A DNA stretch of 18,825 bases from Patescibacteria group bacterium (GTDB lineage: Bacteria > Patescibacteriota > Minisyncoccia > CAIUEV01 > JAHKAQ01): NCBI GenBank assembly GCA_018825765.1, contig JAHKAQ010000106.1, positions 1 through 18,825 of the forward strand, written 5' to 3'. Position 1 is the stretch's first letter, and each line of letters starts with the position of its first letter. The notes under the pieces were generated by a model. That model was not told where the DNA came from and did no database searches. It saw only the letters and a program-made list of their open reading frames with translations. Shown here one piece after another: positions 1 through 8,200 of this stretch. The position numbers and the translations under genes were made by a program.

Positions 1-939
1 GCAGGTGTTTTTTATAAGACGAGCAGTTTATTTTCTAAAATATCAACTTCAGGCGGGAGTATTTTCGGCGGTCTTTTTAAAAACAAAGACGATCTGGAGG
101 GAATGAGCGAAGGCAGGATAAACGTGATTCTTCTTGGCATGAGAGGGCAGAATATCCCCGGAGGCAGTTTACTGGCTGATTCTATTATGGTGGTTTCGGT
201 TAAGCCTGGTGAAAATAAGGTGGCGATGATCTCTATTCCAAGGGATTTGTACGTAGAAATTCCAGGCAAGAATTATTCCAGGAAAATAAACGAAGTTAAT
301 CCCATCGGCGAAGAAGAAGGCAAGGGCAAGGGTTTGGAGCTTATGAAGGAAGTAGTAGGCAATGTGACTGGTTTGCCAATTCATTATGCCATATCAGCTA
401 ATTTTGACGCGCTTCGAGACACGGTGGACGTGATAGGGGGCATTACGGTTCACCTTGACAAGCCTTTTTATGAAGGCAAACAGTTTGTTGAGGGAAATGA
501 ATGCGGCGGGGAGTTTAGCCTGCCTGAAGGAGAAGTTGATTTGAGCGGGGAAAAAGCTCTTTGTTACAGCCGGGCGCGTTTCGCTACTTCTGATTTTGAC
601 CGGGCCAGAAGACAACAGGAAGTTTTGTTGGCGATAAAAGAAAAGGCTTTAAGCGCCGGGACTCTTTCTGATTTTGGCAAGGTAAACGATCTTTTAAATG
701 TGATGGGAGACAATATTAGAACTGACATGAAACCCTGGGAAATGCAAAAATTGTTTGAAGTAACAAACGAAGTGGATGATCCAAAGGTATATCGAAAAGT
801 TTTTGATACTTCGGAGCAGGGGCTTTTAAAAGCGGCTAATAATGGTTCATACATCTTGTTGCCAGCTGATGAAGATTTTGGAAGAATCAAGGAAGAGTGT
901 AAAAATATTTTCAATGACAGTAACACGGCAAAAAAATAA
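1..939 (+). CDS. LCP (LytR-CpsA-Psr) family envelope protein, 5' end outside window
   Basis: LCP proteins transfer undecaprenyl-linked glycopolymers onto peptidoglycan or other cell-surface acceptors at the outer face of the membrane. The frame is open from base 1, so the N-terminus (cytoplasmic tail and membrane anchor) lies upstream; 312 residues are visible. Family motifs are clear: INVILLGMRG at the domain start, ADSIMVVSV, ISIPRDLYVEIPG carrying the conserved Arg-Asp, and further on CYSRARFATSDFDRARRQQ, matching the Y-x-R-x-R...D-x-x-R-x-R-Q-Q block that binds the pyrophosphate of the lipid carrier. An ATG at 103 is in frame, but sits inside the domain's lead-in and is not the true start. 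No LytR_C domain follows the catalytic domain. The next gene, a glycosyltransferase, overlaps by about 26 nt, which fits joint expression in envelope glycan synthesis. The actual glycan is unknown. Confidence 0.93.
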   Translation, partial: AGVFYKTSSLFSKISTSGGSIFGGLFKNKDDLEGMSEGRINVILLGMRGQNIPGGSLLADSIMVVSVKPGENKVAMISIPRDLYVEIPGKNYSRKINEVNPIGEEEGKGKGLELMKEVVGNVTGLPIHYAISANFDALRDTVDVIGGITVHLDKPFYEGKQFVEGNECGGEFSLPEGEVDLSGEKALCYSRARFATSDFDRARRQQEVLLAIKEKALSAGTLSDFGKVNDLLNVMGDNIRTDMKPWEMQKLFEVTNEVDDPKVYRKVFDTSEQGLLKAANNGSYILLPADEDFGRIKEECKNIFNDSNTAKK

Positions 940-1753
940 GATTGATGTTTCGATTGTAATTGTCAGCCACAAGAACGCGTCGGTTTTGAAGCTTTGTCTG
1001 GACGCTTTGGAGAAAAATATCGGCCGGGAAATAAAGGGCGAGATAATCGTGGTGGACAGTGAGACGCAGGAGGAGGTAAGGGATTTAGTTCTGGAAGATT
1101 ATCCAAAAGTAAGATTTATTCCTTTTTTTCGAAACGTGGGATTTGCCCGGGCTTTAAACAAAGGGATTAAGTCGGCCAGGGGTGAAATGATATTAGCGCT
1201 GAATCCGGATATTGTTGTTAAGAGGCGCGCGGTGGAGATAATGCACAGATACATGAAAAAGCACGCTGAAGCGGGAATCGCCGGACCGATGTTGCTTAAT
1301 TTTAACGGGAGCTATCAGGCGTCCTGTTTTCGTTTTTATACTCCAGCCACGGTAATTTATAGAAGGACTTTTTTGGGGGAATCCGTGGGCAAAAAGGCCT
1401 TAAAATCATTCGTGATAAGCCCAAAAGGGGAAAAACCACAGCGAATAAAAGGCTGGCTTATGGGTTCGGCTTTGATGCTTAGGGCGGATAATTTAGCTAA
1501 AGTAGGGCTGATGGATGAGAGATATTTTATGTATTTTGAGGACGTGGACTGGTGCCGGCGTTTTTTTGAAGCGGGATACAAGATTGTTTATGTTCCTCAG
1601 GCTAAGATGTTTCACTATCACAGCAAAATGAGCGCTTCGAAAAGCATATTTAGTTTATTTTTTAATAAAATGACCTTTGTTCATCTTTTGAGCGGATTAA
1701 AGTATTTTATAAAATTCAAAGGATGGAAAATTAAAGAAAAAAATGGAGCATAG
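914..1753 (+). CDS. Glycosyltransferase family 2 (rhamnosyltransferase-like)
   Basis: A GT-A fold sugar transferase, expected to act at the cytoplasmic face of the membrane on a lipid-linked or polysaccharide acceptor. From the ATG at 914 it is 279 residues. It opens with the Rossmann-like strand DVSIVIVSHKN (11-21). EIIVVDSE is at 43-50, and RNVGFARALNKGI (73-85) is typical of WbbL-like enzymes. NPDI (97-100) is the metal/nucleotide-binding DxD equivalent, GWLMGSALMLR is at 180-190, and YFEDVDWCRRFFEAGY (207-222) carries the acceptor-side acidic residues. I chose 914 because the longer open frame (ATG at 842) lies wholly within the LCP gene and adds nothing family-like; a purine-rich AAGGAAGAG about 16 nt upstream is far for a Shine-Dalgarno. 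It overlaps the LCP gene by 26 nt and the following protease by 11 nt. Donor sugar and acceptor cannot be read from sequence. Confidence 0.92.
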   Translation: MTVTRQKNKIDVSIVIVSHKNASVLKLCLDALEKNIGREIKGEIIVVDSETQEEVRDLVLEDYPKVRFIPFFRNVGFARALNKGIKSARGEMILALNPDIVVKRRAVEIMHRYMKKHAEAGIAGPMLLNFNGSYQASCFRFYTPATVIYRRTFLGESVGKKALKSFVISPKGEKPQRIKGWLMGSALMLRADNLAKVGLMDERYFMYFEDVDWCRRFFEAGYKIVYVPQAKMFHYHSKMSASKSIFSLFFNKMTFVHLLSGLKYFIKFKGWKIKEKNGA

Positions 1754-2978
1754 GAATGAAAAAAAACAATTCAGAATTTATTTTCTGGTGATTATTTTGG
1801 TTTTGTCCTTCGCGCTGGGCATGTTTTTTGAAAAGAGATCCGCGGCCTGGGGCATAACCAAAGGAACAAAGAGCCAGGCGGCTTTCGGGGAATTGTCGGT
1901 GAACGATTTGGAGTTTCTGGATAATATTTGGAAAGTATTGGAGGATAAATACGCGGGCGAGTTGCCGGGCAAGGATGAGGCGGTTCAAGGAGCGGCTCGC
2001 GGGTTAGTGGGATCATTGGACGATCCTTACACGGTATTCTGGGACCAGGAAGAGTCAAGGGATTTTTTGGAAGAAATGCAGGGAAGTTTTGAGGGGATTG
2101 GGGCGGAAATTGGGGTTAGAGATCAGATATTGACGGTAGTTTCTCCGCTGGATGACATGCCGGCGCAAAGGGCCGGAATTATGGCCGGGGATAAAATTTT
2201 ACAAATAGACGACGAACTGGCCAATGACATGACGCTGGATGAGGCGGTAAAAAAAATAAGAGGGCCCAAGGGATCAAAGGTAAAACTTACGATATTTCGC
2301 GAGAATAATGGAGGCGGGGATCCGATAGAGATAGAAGTTACGAGAGACAAGATCGACATAAAAAGCGTAAAATGGGAAGATAAGGGTGACGGCCAGGTGT
2401 ATGTAAGGATAAGCGGGTTTTTAAAAGACACTGACAAGGAATTCGAACGAGCGGCCGGGGAGATAAGAAAAACAGACGCGCAAGCTATTATTTTGGATCT
2501 CAGGAATAATCCGGGCGGATATTTAACAACAGCTATTGAGCTGGCCGGTTATTTTTTACCCAGAGGATCGCTGGTAGTGAAGGAAGAGTATGAAAAGGGT
2601 TTGAGTTATAAAAATAAAGAGCACGAAACTTCAGGCAAAGGGATTTTAAAGGATTATCCGGTGGTGATTTTAATTAATAAAGGCACGGCTTCTTCGGCTG
2701 AAATATTGGCCGGCGCTATCAGGGATAACAAAGGGGCGAAGTTAATAGGCGAGCAAACCTTTGGCAAAGGGTCGGTTCAGGAAATGGTGGATTTGGAACA
2801 GGGATCTTCCTTGAAAATAACCGTGGCGAAATGGTTTACTCCCAACGGGCAAAGCATTGACAAGCAGGGCTTGAGTCCGGATATAGAGCAGAAATTAACC
2901 AGTGAAGACATAAAACAGGGCCGTGATTCTCAGCTGGACAGGGCGAAAGAAATCTTGAGCGGGGGGAAAAATAATTAA
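1743..2978 (+). CDS. ctpA: S41 family carboxy-terminal processing peptidase
   Basis: A membrane-anchored serine protease with a Ser-Lys dyad that trims or degrades envelope proteins from their C-termini. The 411 residues read: a short basic start, a hydrophobic anchor at about 12-28 (IYFLVIILVLSFALGMFF), an N-terminal helical region, a PDZ domain at about 115-190 (FEGIGAEIGV, then AGDKILQIDDE), and the S41 core at about 215-375. RISGF (222-226) and LDLRNNPGGYL (251-261) are hallmark strands. By alignment from memory with E. coli Prc (S430/K455), the nucleophile is S317 in KGTASSAEI and the general base K342 in TFGKGSVQ; the 25-residue spacing is the same. Length is ordinary for the CtpA/CtpB class. 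The ATG overlaps the end of the glycosyltransferase gene; no strong ribosome-binding site is visible. Substrates are unknown. The gene symbol is a family-level assignment. Confidence 0.95.
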   Translation: MEHRNEKKQFRIYFLVIILVLSFALGMFFEKRSAAWGITKGTKSQAAFGELSVNDLEFLDNIWKVLEDKYAGELPGKDEAVQGAARGLVGSLDDPYTVFWDQEESRDFLEEMQGSFEGIGAEIGVRDQILTVVSPLDDMPAQRAGIMAGDKILQIDDELANDMTLDEAVKKIRGPKGSKVKLTIFRENNGGGDPIEIEVTRDKIDIKSVKWEDKGDGQVYVRISGFLKDTDKEFERAAGEIRKTDAQAIILDLRNNPGGYLTTAIELAGYFLPRGSLVVKEEYEKGLSYKNKEHETSGKGILKDYPVVILINKGTASSAEILAGAIRDNKGAKLIGEQTFGKGSVQEMVDLEQGSSLKITVAKWFTPNGQSIDKQGLSPDIEQKLTSEDIKQGRDSQLDRAKEILSGGKNN

Positions 2979-2987
2979 GGATGGTTG

Positions 2988-3015
2988 TTGTTTAATTTTT
3001 ATTTTCTGTTAAGAT
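2988..3015 (+). promoter_or_regulatory. Predicted extended -10 promoter for rplI-pyrG
   Basis: TTGTTT (2988-2993), a 16-nt spacer, then TGT-TAAGAT (3007-3015), an extended -10 arrangement. It lies in the 66-nt gap between the protease stop and the rplI ATG at 3045. Transcription would begin near 3022, giving a leader of about 20 nt with no obvious Shine-Dalgarno. Two other sites in the window (5185-5212 and 18666-18693) share the same geometry, which raises my confidence. Confidence 0.5.
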
Positions 3016-3044
3016 AGGATTTTATTAAGTATTAATCGATTGAA

Positions 3045-3500
3045 ATGGCGGTTAGAGTGGTGATTTTGAAAAATACGCCTAATTTAGGCCGAGAGGGAGA
3101 TATTGTTCGGGTAAAAGAAGGATATGCCCGGAATTTTTTATTGCCCAATGGCATGGCAGAGCTCGCGGATGAGCAGGCTATGCAAAGAGCGAAAAAAATA
3201 AAGAAACAAAAGCGAGTAGAGATTGGAAAAAAGAAAAAGCAGGCTCAAAAGTTGTTAGAAAAAATAGAAAAAATAAAGCTGAAGATAAATAAAAAGACCC
3301 AAAAAGGCAAACTTTTCGGATCAGTAAAAGAGAATGATATAATAAAGGCTTTAAAAGGCCAGGGCATTGAATTGAAAAAGAGTCAGATTATTTTGGGGGA
3401 CAAAGAAATTAAAAAAACCGGGACTTATGAGATTGAGATAGAGTTGATAAAAGGCTTAAGGGGAAAAATAAAATTAAAAGTGGATAGTGAGAAAAAATAA
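3045..3500 (+). CDS. rplI: 50S ribosomal protein bL9
   Basis: bL9 binds 23S rRNA near the L1 stalk base and affects ribosome spacing and frame maintenance. The 151-residue product is full length. The N-terminal domain (1-50) shows VVILKNTPNLGREGDIVRVK and the family signature GYARNFLLPNGMAELA. A long charged connecting helix rich in Lys (about 45-90) follows, then the C-terminal domain with GKLFGSVKENDIIKAL (about 89-105). The start at 3045 gives the standard MAVRVVILKN N-terminus. There is no clear ribosome-binding site. As I recall, bL9 is missing from some CPR lineages, so its presence here is mildly informative about placement. It overlaps pyrG by 14 nt, so the two are probably translated from one message. 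Confidence 0.97.
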   Translation: MAVRVVILKNTPNLGREGDIVRVKEGYARNFLLPNGMAELADEQAMQRAKKIKKQKRVEIGKKKKQAQKLLEKIEKIKLKINKKTQKGKLFGSVKENDIIKALKGQGIELKKSQIILGDKEIKKTGTYEIEIELIKGLRGKIKLKVDSEKK

Positions 3501-5121
3501 AGTTAGATATATTTTTGTTACGGGCGGCGTGATGAGCGGCGTGGGAAAGGGCACGGCTTGTTCGGCGATCGCGGCGATTTTAAAAGGCCGGGGCTTTAAA
3601 GTAACGGCGGTAAAAATTGATCCATACGTGAATGTTGACGCCGGCACCATGAATCCGACGGAACACGGAGAGGTTTTTGTTTTGAATGACGGGTTGGAGT
3701 GCGACCAGGACATGGGGAACTATGAGCGATTTTTGGGGCAAGAGCTTTCCGGAAAAAATTACATGACCACGGGCGCGGTTTACAAGAGCGTGATCGAGAG
3801 AGAGCGTTCCTTAAAGTATAAAGGCAAATGCGTGGAGGTAGTGCCGCATATACCGCTTGAAGTCATAGACAGGATTGAAAGGGCGGCCCAGCGGGCTGGA
3901 GCGGAAATCTGTTTGGTTGAAATCGGCGGCACGGTGGGAGAATATCAAAATATTCTTTTTTTGGAGGCGGCGCGAATGATGAGGATAAAAAACAAAGGGC
4001 AAGTGCTGGTGGCCATGGTTAGTTACTTACCGGTTCCAAGCAAAGTTGGGGAAATGAAAACCAAGCCGACTCAATACGCGGTGCGCACGCTTAATTCAGC
4101 CGGGATTCAGCCTGATTTTATTATCGCCCGCGCGGATCGGCCGCTGGATCAAAAGCGCAAGGAAAAATTAGCTGTTTTTTGTAATATCAGGGAAGAAGAT
4201 GTTATTTCAGCGCCGGATGTTGACTCGGTGTATCATTTGCCGGTTAATTTTGAAAAAGGCGGCATGGGTAATATGATTTTGGAAAAGTTTGGCTTAAAAT
4301 CAAGGAAGAACGATCTGGACCAGTGGGAAAAGTTGTCGGAGAAAATAAAAGGTTTGACTAAAACGGTAAAAATTGGAGTGGTGGGGAAATATTTTAGCAC
4401 CGGCGAGTTCGTGCTTTCTGATTCGTATATCTCGGTGATTGAAGCTATAAAACACGCGGCTTATTTTAACGGAGTAAAGCCAGAGCTTAGCTGGATTGAT
4501 TCCCTGGATTATGAAAAGCGGCCAAAGAAAGCGCGGGAACTTTCCGGATTCGACGGGATAGTCGTGCCTGGCGGATTTGGCGAGCGGGGAATTGAAGGGA
4601 TTATAACAGCTATAAATTATACCAGAGAGAACAGGATTCCTTATTTAGGTCTTTGCTACGGGATGCAGCTGGCGGTGATTGAATACGCGCGGAATAAGGC
4701 GGGAATAGCCCAGGCGACAACGGCTGAAGTCGCGCCGCAAAGCAAAGAAGCGGTGGTCGATCTGATGCCGGAGCAGAAGGAGAAAATGAAACAGGCTGAT
4801 TACGGGGGCACCATGAGGTTGGGAGCTTATCCGGCGGTTATAAAAAAAGGAACCAGGGCTTATGAAGCGTATGGAAATACTAAAATATCCGAGAGGCACC
4901 GCCACCGGTATGAAATAAATCCTGAATTTATAAGGCGGCTGGAAAAGGCTGGAATGATCTTTTCCGGGACTTCTCCGGACAGAAAGTTGATGGAAATCAT
5001 GGAGCTTGGAAGTAAAGAGCATGGATTTTTTATGGGTTGTCAATTCCATCCGGAATTTCAATCTTTTCCTCAAAAACCGCACCCGTTATTTCGAGAATTT
5101 ATAAAGGCGGCAATCGCCTAA
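3487..5121 (+). CDS. pyrG: CTP synthase (glutamine hydrolysing)
   Basis: Converts UTP to CTP using ATP and ammonia from glutamine, the last step of pyrimidine nucleotide synthesis, in the cytoplasm. The 544-residue length is normal. The amidoligase domain (1 to about 270) begins with YIFVTGGVMSGVGKG (P-loop, 8-22) and has KIDPYVNVDAGTMNP (43-57), DQDMGNYERF (73-82) and VEIGGTVGE (144-152). The class I glutamine amidotransferase domain (about 290-544) has the oxyanion loop PGGFGERG (361-368), nucleophile C390 in GLCYGMQ, and H521/E523 in FHPEF. GLCYGMQ is a small variation on the usual GICLGMQ. The start is GTG at 3487, inside the end of rplI; the usual short PyrG N-terminus argues for this start, as no better codon lies before the P-loop. 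Pairing with rplI is not a classical operon. All catalytic residues appear intact. Confidence 0.98.
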   Translation: MRKNKVRYIFVTGGVMSGVGKGTACSAIAAILKGRGFKVTAVKIDPYVNVDAGTMNPTEHGEVFVLNDGLECDQDMGNYERFLGQELSGKNYMTTGAVYKSVIERERSLKYKGKCVEVVPHIPLEVIDRIERAAQRAGAEICLVEIGGTVGEYQNILFLEAARMMRIKNKGQVLVAMVSYLPVPSKVGEMKTKPTQYAVRTLNSAGIQPDFIIARADRPLDQKRKEKLAVFCNIREEDVISAPDVDSVYHLPVNFEKGGMGNMILEKFGLKSRKNDLDQWEKLSEKIKGLTKTVKIGVVGKYFSTGEFVLSDSYISVIEAIKHAAYFNGVKPELSWIDSLDYEKRPKKARELSGFDGIVVPGGFGERGIEGIITAINYTRENRIPYLGLCYGMQLAVIEYARNKAGIAQATTAEVAPQSKEAVVDLMPEQKEKMKQADYGGTMRLGAYPAVIKKGTRAYEAYGNTKISERHRHRYEINPEFIRRLEKAGMIFSGTSPDRKLMEIMELGSKEHGFFMGCQFHPEFQSFPQKPHPLFREFIKAAIA

Positions 5122-5184
5122 AATCAGGGATAAAATTAAGGGAAATTTTGTTAAAATTAAAGGGCAAGCAATATATCAAATTGT

Positions 5185-5212
5185 TTGTTTTTTATTTTTT
5201 TTTTGTTAAAAT
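5185..5212 (+). promoter_or_regulatory. Predicted extended -10 promoter for the large surface protein
   Basis: TTGTTT (5185-5190), a 16-nt T-rich spacer, then TGT-TAAAAT (5204-5212). It lies in the 160-nt gap after pyrG. A start near 5219 would leave a leader of about 62 nt containing a small hairpin (AAACAC at 5233-5238 with GTGTTT at 5242-5247). A second weaker extended -10 (TGT-TAAAAT, 5149-5157) has no recognisable -35 box. Confidence 0.5.
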
Positions 5213-5281
5213 GGAAAAGATAAAAGACGGAAAAACACAAAGTGTTTATGTGTTGTATTTAGTTAAACAAAAACAAATAAA

Positions 5282-8200
5282 ATGGTAAGAGGGAGTGGGA
5301 AAATTTTAGTAACTCTGTGGGGCGTATTTTTTGTTTCGCTGGTTGTTTTTGGTTTTGTTTCGGTCCGGGATTATTTTGGCCAGAATGATTTATCAGGAGT
5401 CGCTGATTCTTCCCGGCGGTCTTTGGGCGATAAAGAGAATTTATCCAGCGTGAATTATGGCAATAGGGATTGGAATTCCTTCGCTGATTCTAATCCGGGA
5501 CTTTATTATGCTTCGGGCGGTTTGGCTATCACGGGCAAAGAAGTGATCAACGGCTCGCTTACCGGCCAGGACATCGCGGCAGGCAGTATTACCGGCAGTA
5601 ACCTGGCCGGTTTTTGGGTAACTTCGGTTATGATTGAGAATGGGTCGATAAAAGGCAAGGATATAGACAGAAAAACCATCACCAGCAGTAATCTAAAAAG
5701 CGGTGAGATAAATTCAAGGATCATAAAAAATGGATCAATAACCAGCAGAGATCTTTATAGTGAGCTAACAATCGGAATGTTAAAGATAGGCGAAGATGTT
5801 ACTTCGGCTTATGGCTTGGGAGACACGGGGGATTTGATAGTAAGCGGCGGGCTGGAAGTGACAGAAGCGGCCTATTTTGATTCCACGCTTTACGTTAAGG
5901 GCTCCACCTCTATTTCCACGCTTACTTCAAGCACGCTGGCCACTACCACGGCTAACATCAGCAATATTCTCTCTAATTCAGATTTGTATATAAAAGGAAG
6001 AGTGCCTACCTCGGATGATTTTTTTGTCAGTGATTTCGTGACAGCCACCATAAATCCAAGCGGAGTGGTTTCAATTGGCGCGATTCCAGTTTCTTTTTCC
6101 AGTATTGATGGCACCAATGATTTGTATATCGTGGACGATTTGGAGGTGGGCGGGACGGTTTATCTTTCGGGAAATCCGACAAGCAACCTTGAGGCGGCGA
6201 CAAAGGCTTATGTTGACGCGCAGGTCGCGGCTGGAACCTTTTTAGCTTTAACTGACACAATTTCTTCTTATAACAGCGGCCGGCTGCTTTTTGAGGGCGC
6301 GGCGGCGGTGACTGACAGCGCCAGCCTGAAATGGAACACGGCCGGGTCTTATCTGGAGCTTCCGGAGATTCGGGCGCTTAGCGCGAGTGGGCTTAAACTT
6401 TACGATGATGGGGGAAATGGGATTTTTGTGGAGGATGGGGGGTATGTGGGGATTGGGACGAGTGATCCGGGTTCTATTTTAAACATTTACCAGCCGGATG
6501 ATGAAGTTGGCATAAGATTAAACGGGTATGACGACCGAAGTGGTTCAACTATGGATATATGGATAGATAGTTTGGGACGGTCAGAAATTGAGACCTCAGG
6601 GAATCTAATTCTAGATTCATCAACGGTTTCTTTAATGGGTGATTTAAAGATAGCCAATGATGTGGTTATAAAAACCGGCGGAGATAATGATTATGGTTTT
6701 GGCTACCATAGCGCGAGCGATACCTGGCGGCTGGTGGACGGGGATGATTTGACGGCTAATGTTCGAATGACACTAGACAGTTCAGGATATTTTGGGATTG
6801 GCACTACTGATCCGGCAACCACCTTAGATATCAGAGGCAATCTGGCGGCCGGCACTAACGGCACGGAGTTCGCGGTTAATACCAGCGGGCAGGTTACGGC
6901 CGGAACCTGGACCAGCACGGCCATTGGTACGGCTTACGGCGGAACCAACTGGAATTCAGGTTCGGCTTCAGGCATGGCGCGGGTAGTAAACGGAAGCTGG
7001 GGAGCGGTAACCGGAACGACCAACTATGCGGCTTACTGGAGCGACGCCAACACAATTTCAGCCGAACAATACCTGAATGTTGCCAGAGGAGGCACCGGAG
7101 CCGGAACTTTCACCGGAGTCTTAAAAGGCAACGGCACCAGCGCTTTTACGGCAATGACCGGAACGGCTAATTATGTTACGCGCTGGACCGACGCCAATAC
7201 TCTGGGAATCGGCAAGCTTTACGACAGCGGGACATATGTGGGAATCGGGACAAACAATCCAGTTCACGCGCTTGAATTTTTAGCCGGAACCACGGCGGCT
7301 GAAGGCCTGGCGTTTGGCACGGATGTTGAGATATTCAGAACGGCGGCCGGAAAGCTAAGAATTACTTCGACCGGACTGGCGGTAAATAACTATCTGGATA
7401 TTGATTTGGGCCAGGATTATCAATGGGGGGTGACTTTAACAGCCGGGGGTACTGGCGGTTCAAATCTTAGATACGGGAGCGATGCAATGATTCAAAATGA
7501 TTATAATTTAAAGATAGGAAGCAATTCTTCCGCTCGATTGCGATATGATACAACCGGTGGTGCCAGCGAACATGTTCTTCGCATAGAGACTTATGTAGGC
7601 GGAACAAGCAATTATAGCGGTTATTTGTTTTTAAACGAAAACGGAGACGACCGAGTCCCGACAACAACTGCCGCTAATCCAACTTTTCGGATTTATTCGG
7701 CTGATATGGCGCAAGTCGATGATTATCTCGAGCTCTATCATGATCAAACAAACGCTAACATAGATTGGGGAAACGGGAGCTTAAACTTGATAGGCGGGCT
7801 TGTGGGTATTGGCACGGCTACCCCAGGCGAAGAGCTTCACGTGCAGGGCGACGCCAAAGTAAGCAATTTGACCGTGGATGGCGCGGTATATTCAAACTCG
7901 GGAGTTTTAACAAACGTCAATCCGTCTGACGAGAGATTGAAAAAAGATATTAATGAAATGGGTAATGTGCTGGAGGATATAATGAAGTTAAGACCGGTAA
8001 CTTACAGATGGAAGGAAGGAACTGACAAGGAAACTAAAAGAGGCTTTATCGCCCAGGAATTGGAGCGGGTATTTCCGGAATTAGTGGCTCCGGGGAGAAA
8101 CGGTTATAAAGGGATATATTCCACGGATTTTATTCCATATCTCATAAAAGCGGTGCAGGAGCAGCAGATTCAGATTAAGTCGCTGGGAGATTCGACGGCT

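Noticed and set aside
842..913. Upstream ATG extension of the glycosyltransferase
   Set aside because: The added 24 residues lie entirely inside the LCP gene and the domain begins normally about ten residues after the 914 start.
5105..5119. Hairpin AGGCG/CGCCT at the end of pyrG as a terminator
   Set aside because: Only 5 bp, overlaps the stop codon region and is not followed by a T run.
5037..5288. An 83-residue plus-strand reading frame running from the pyrG end to the fibre gene start
   Set aside because: Half of it lies in pyrG in another frame, the rest is promoter-like AT-rich sequence; the product has no family features and no ribosome-binding site.
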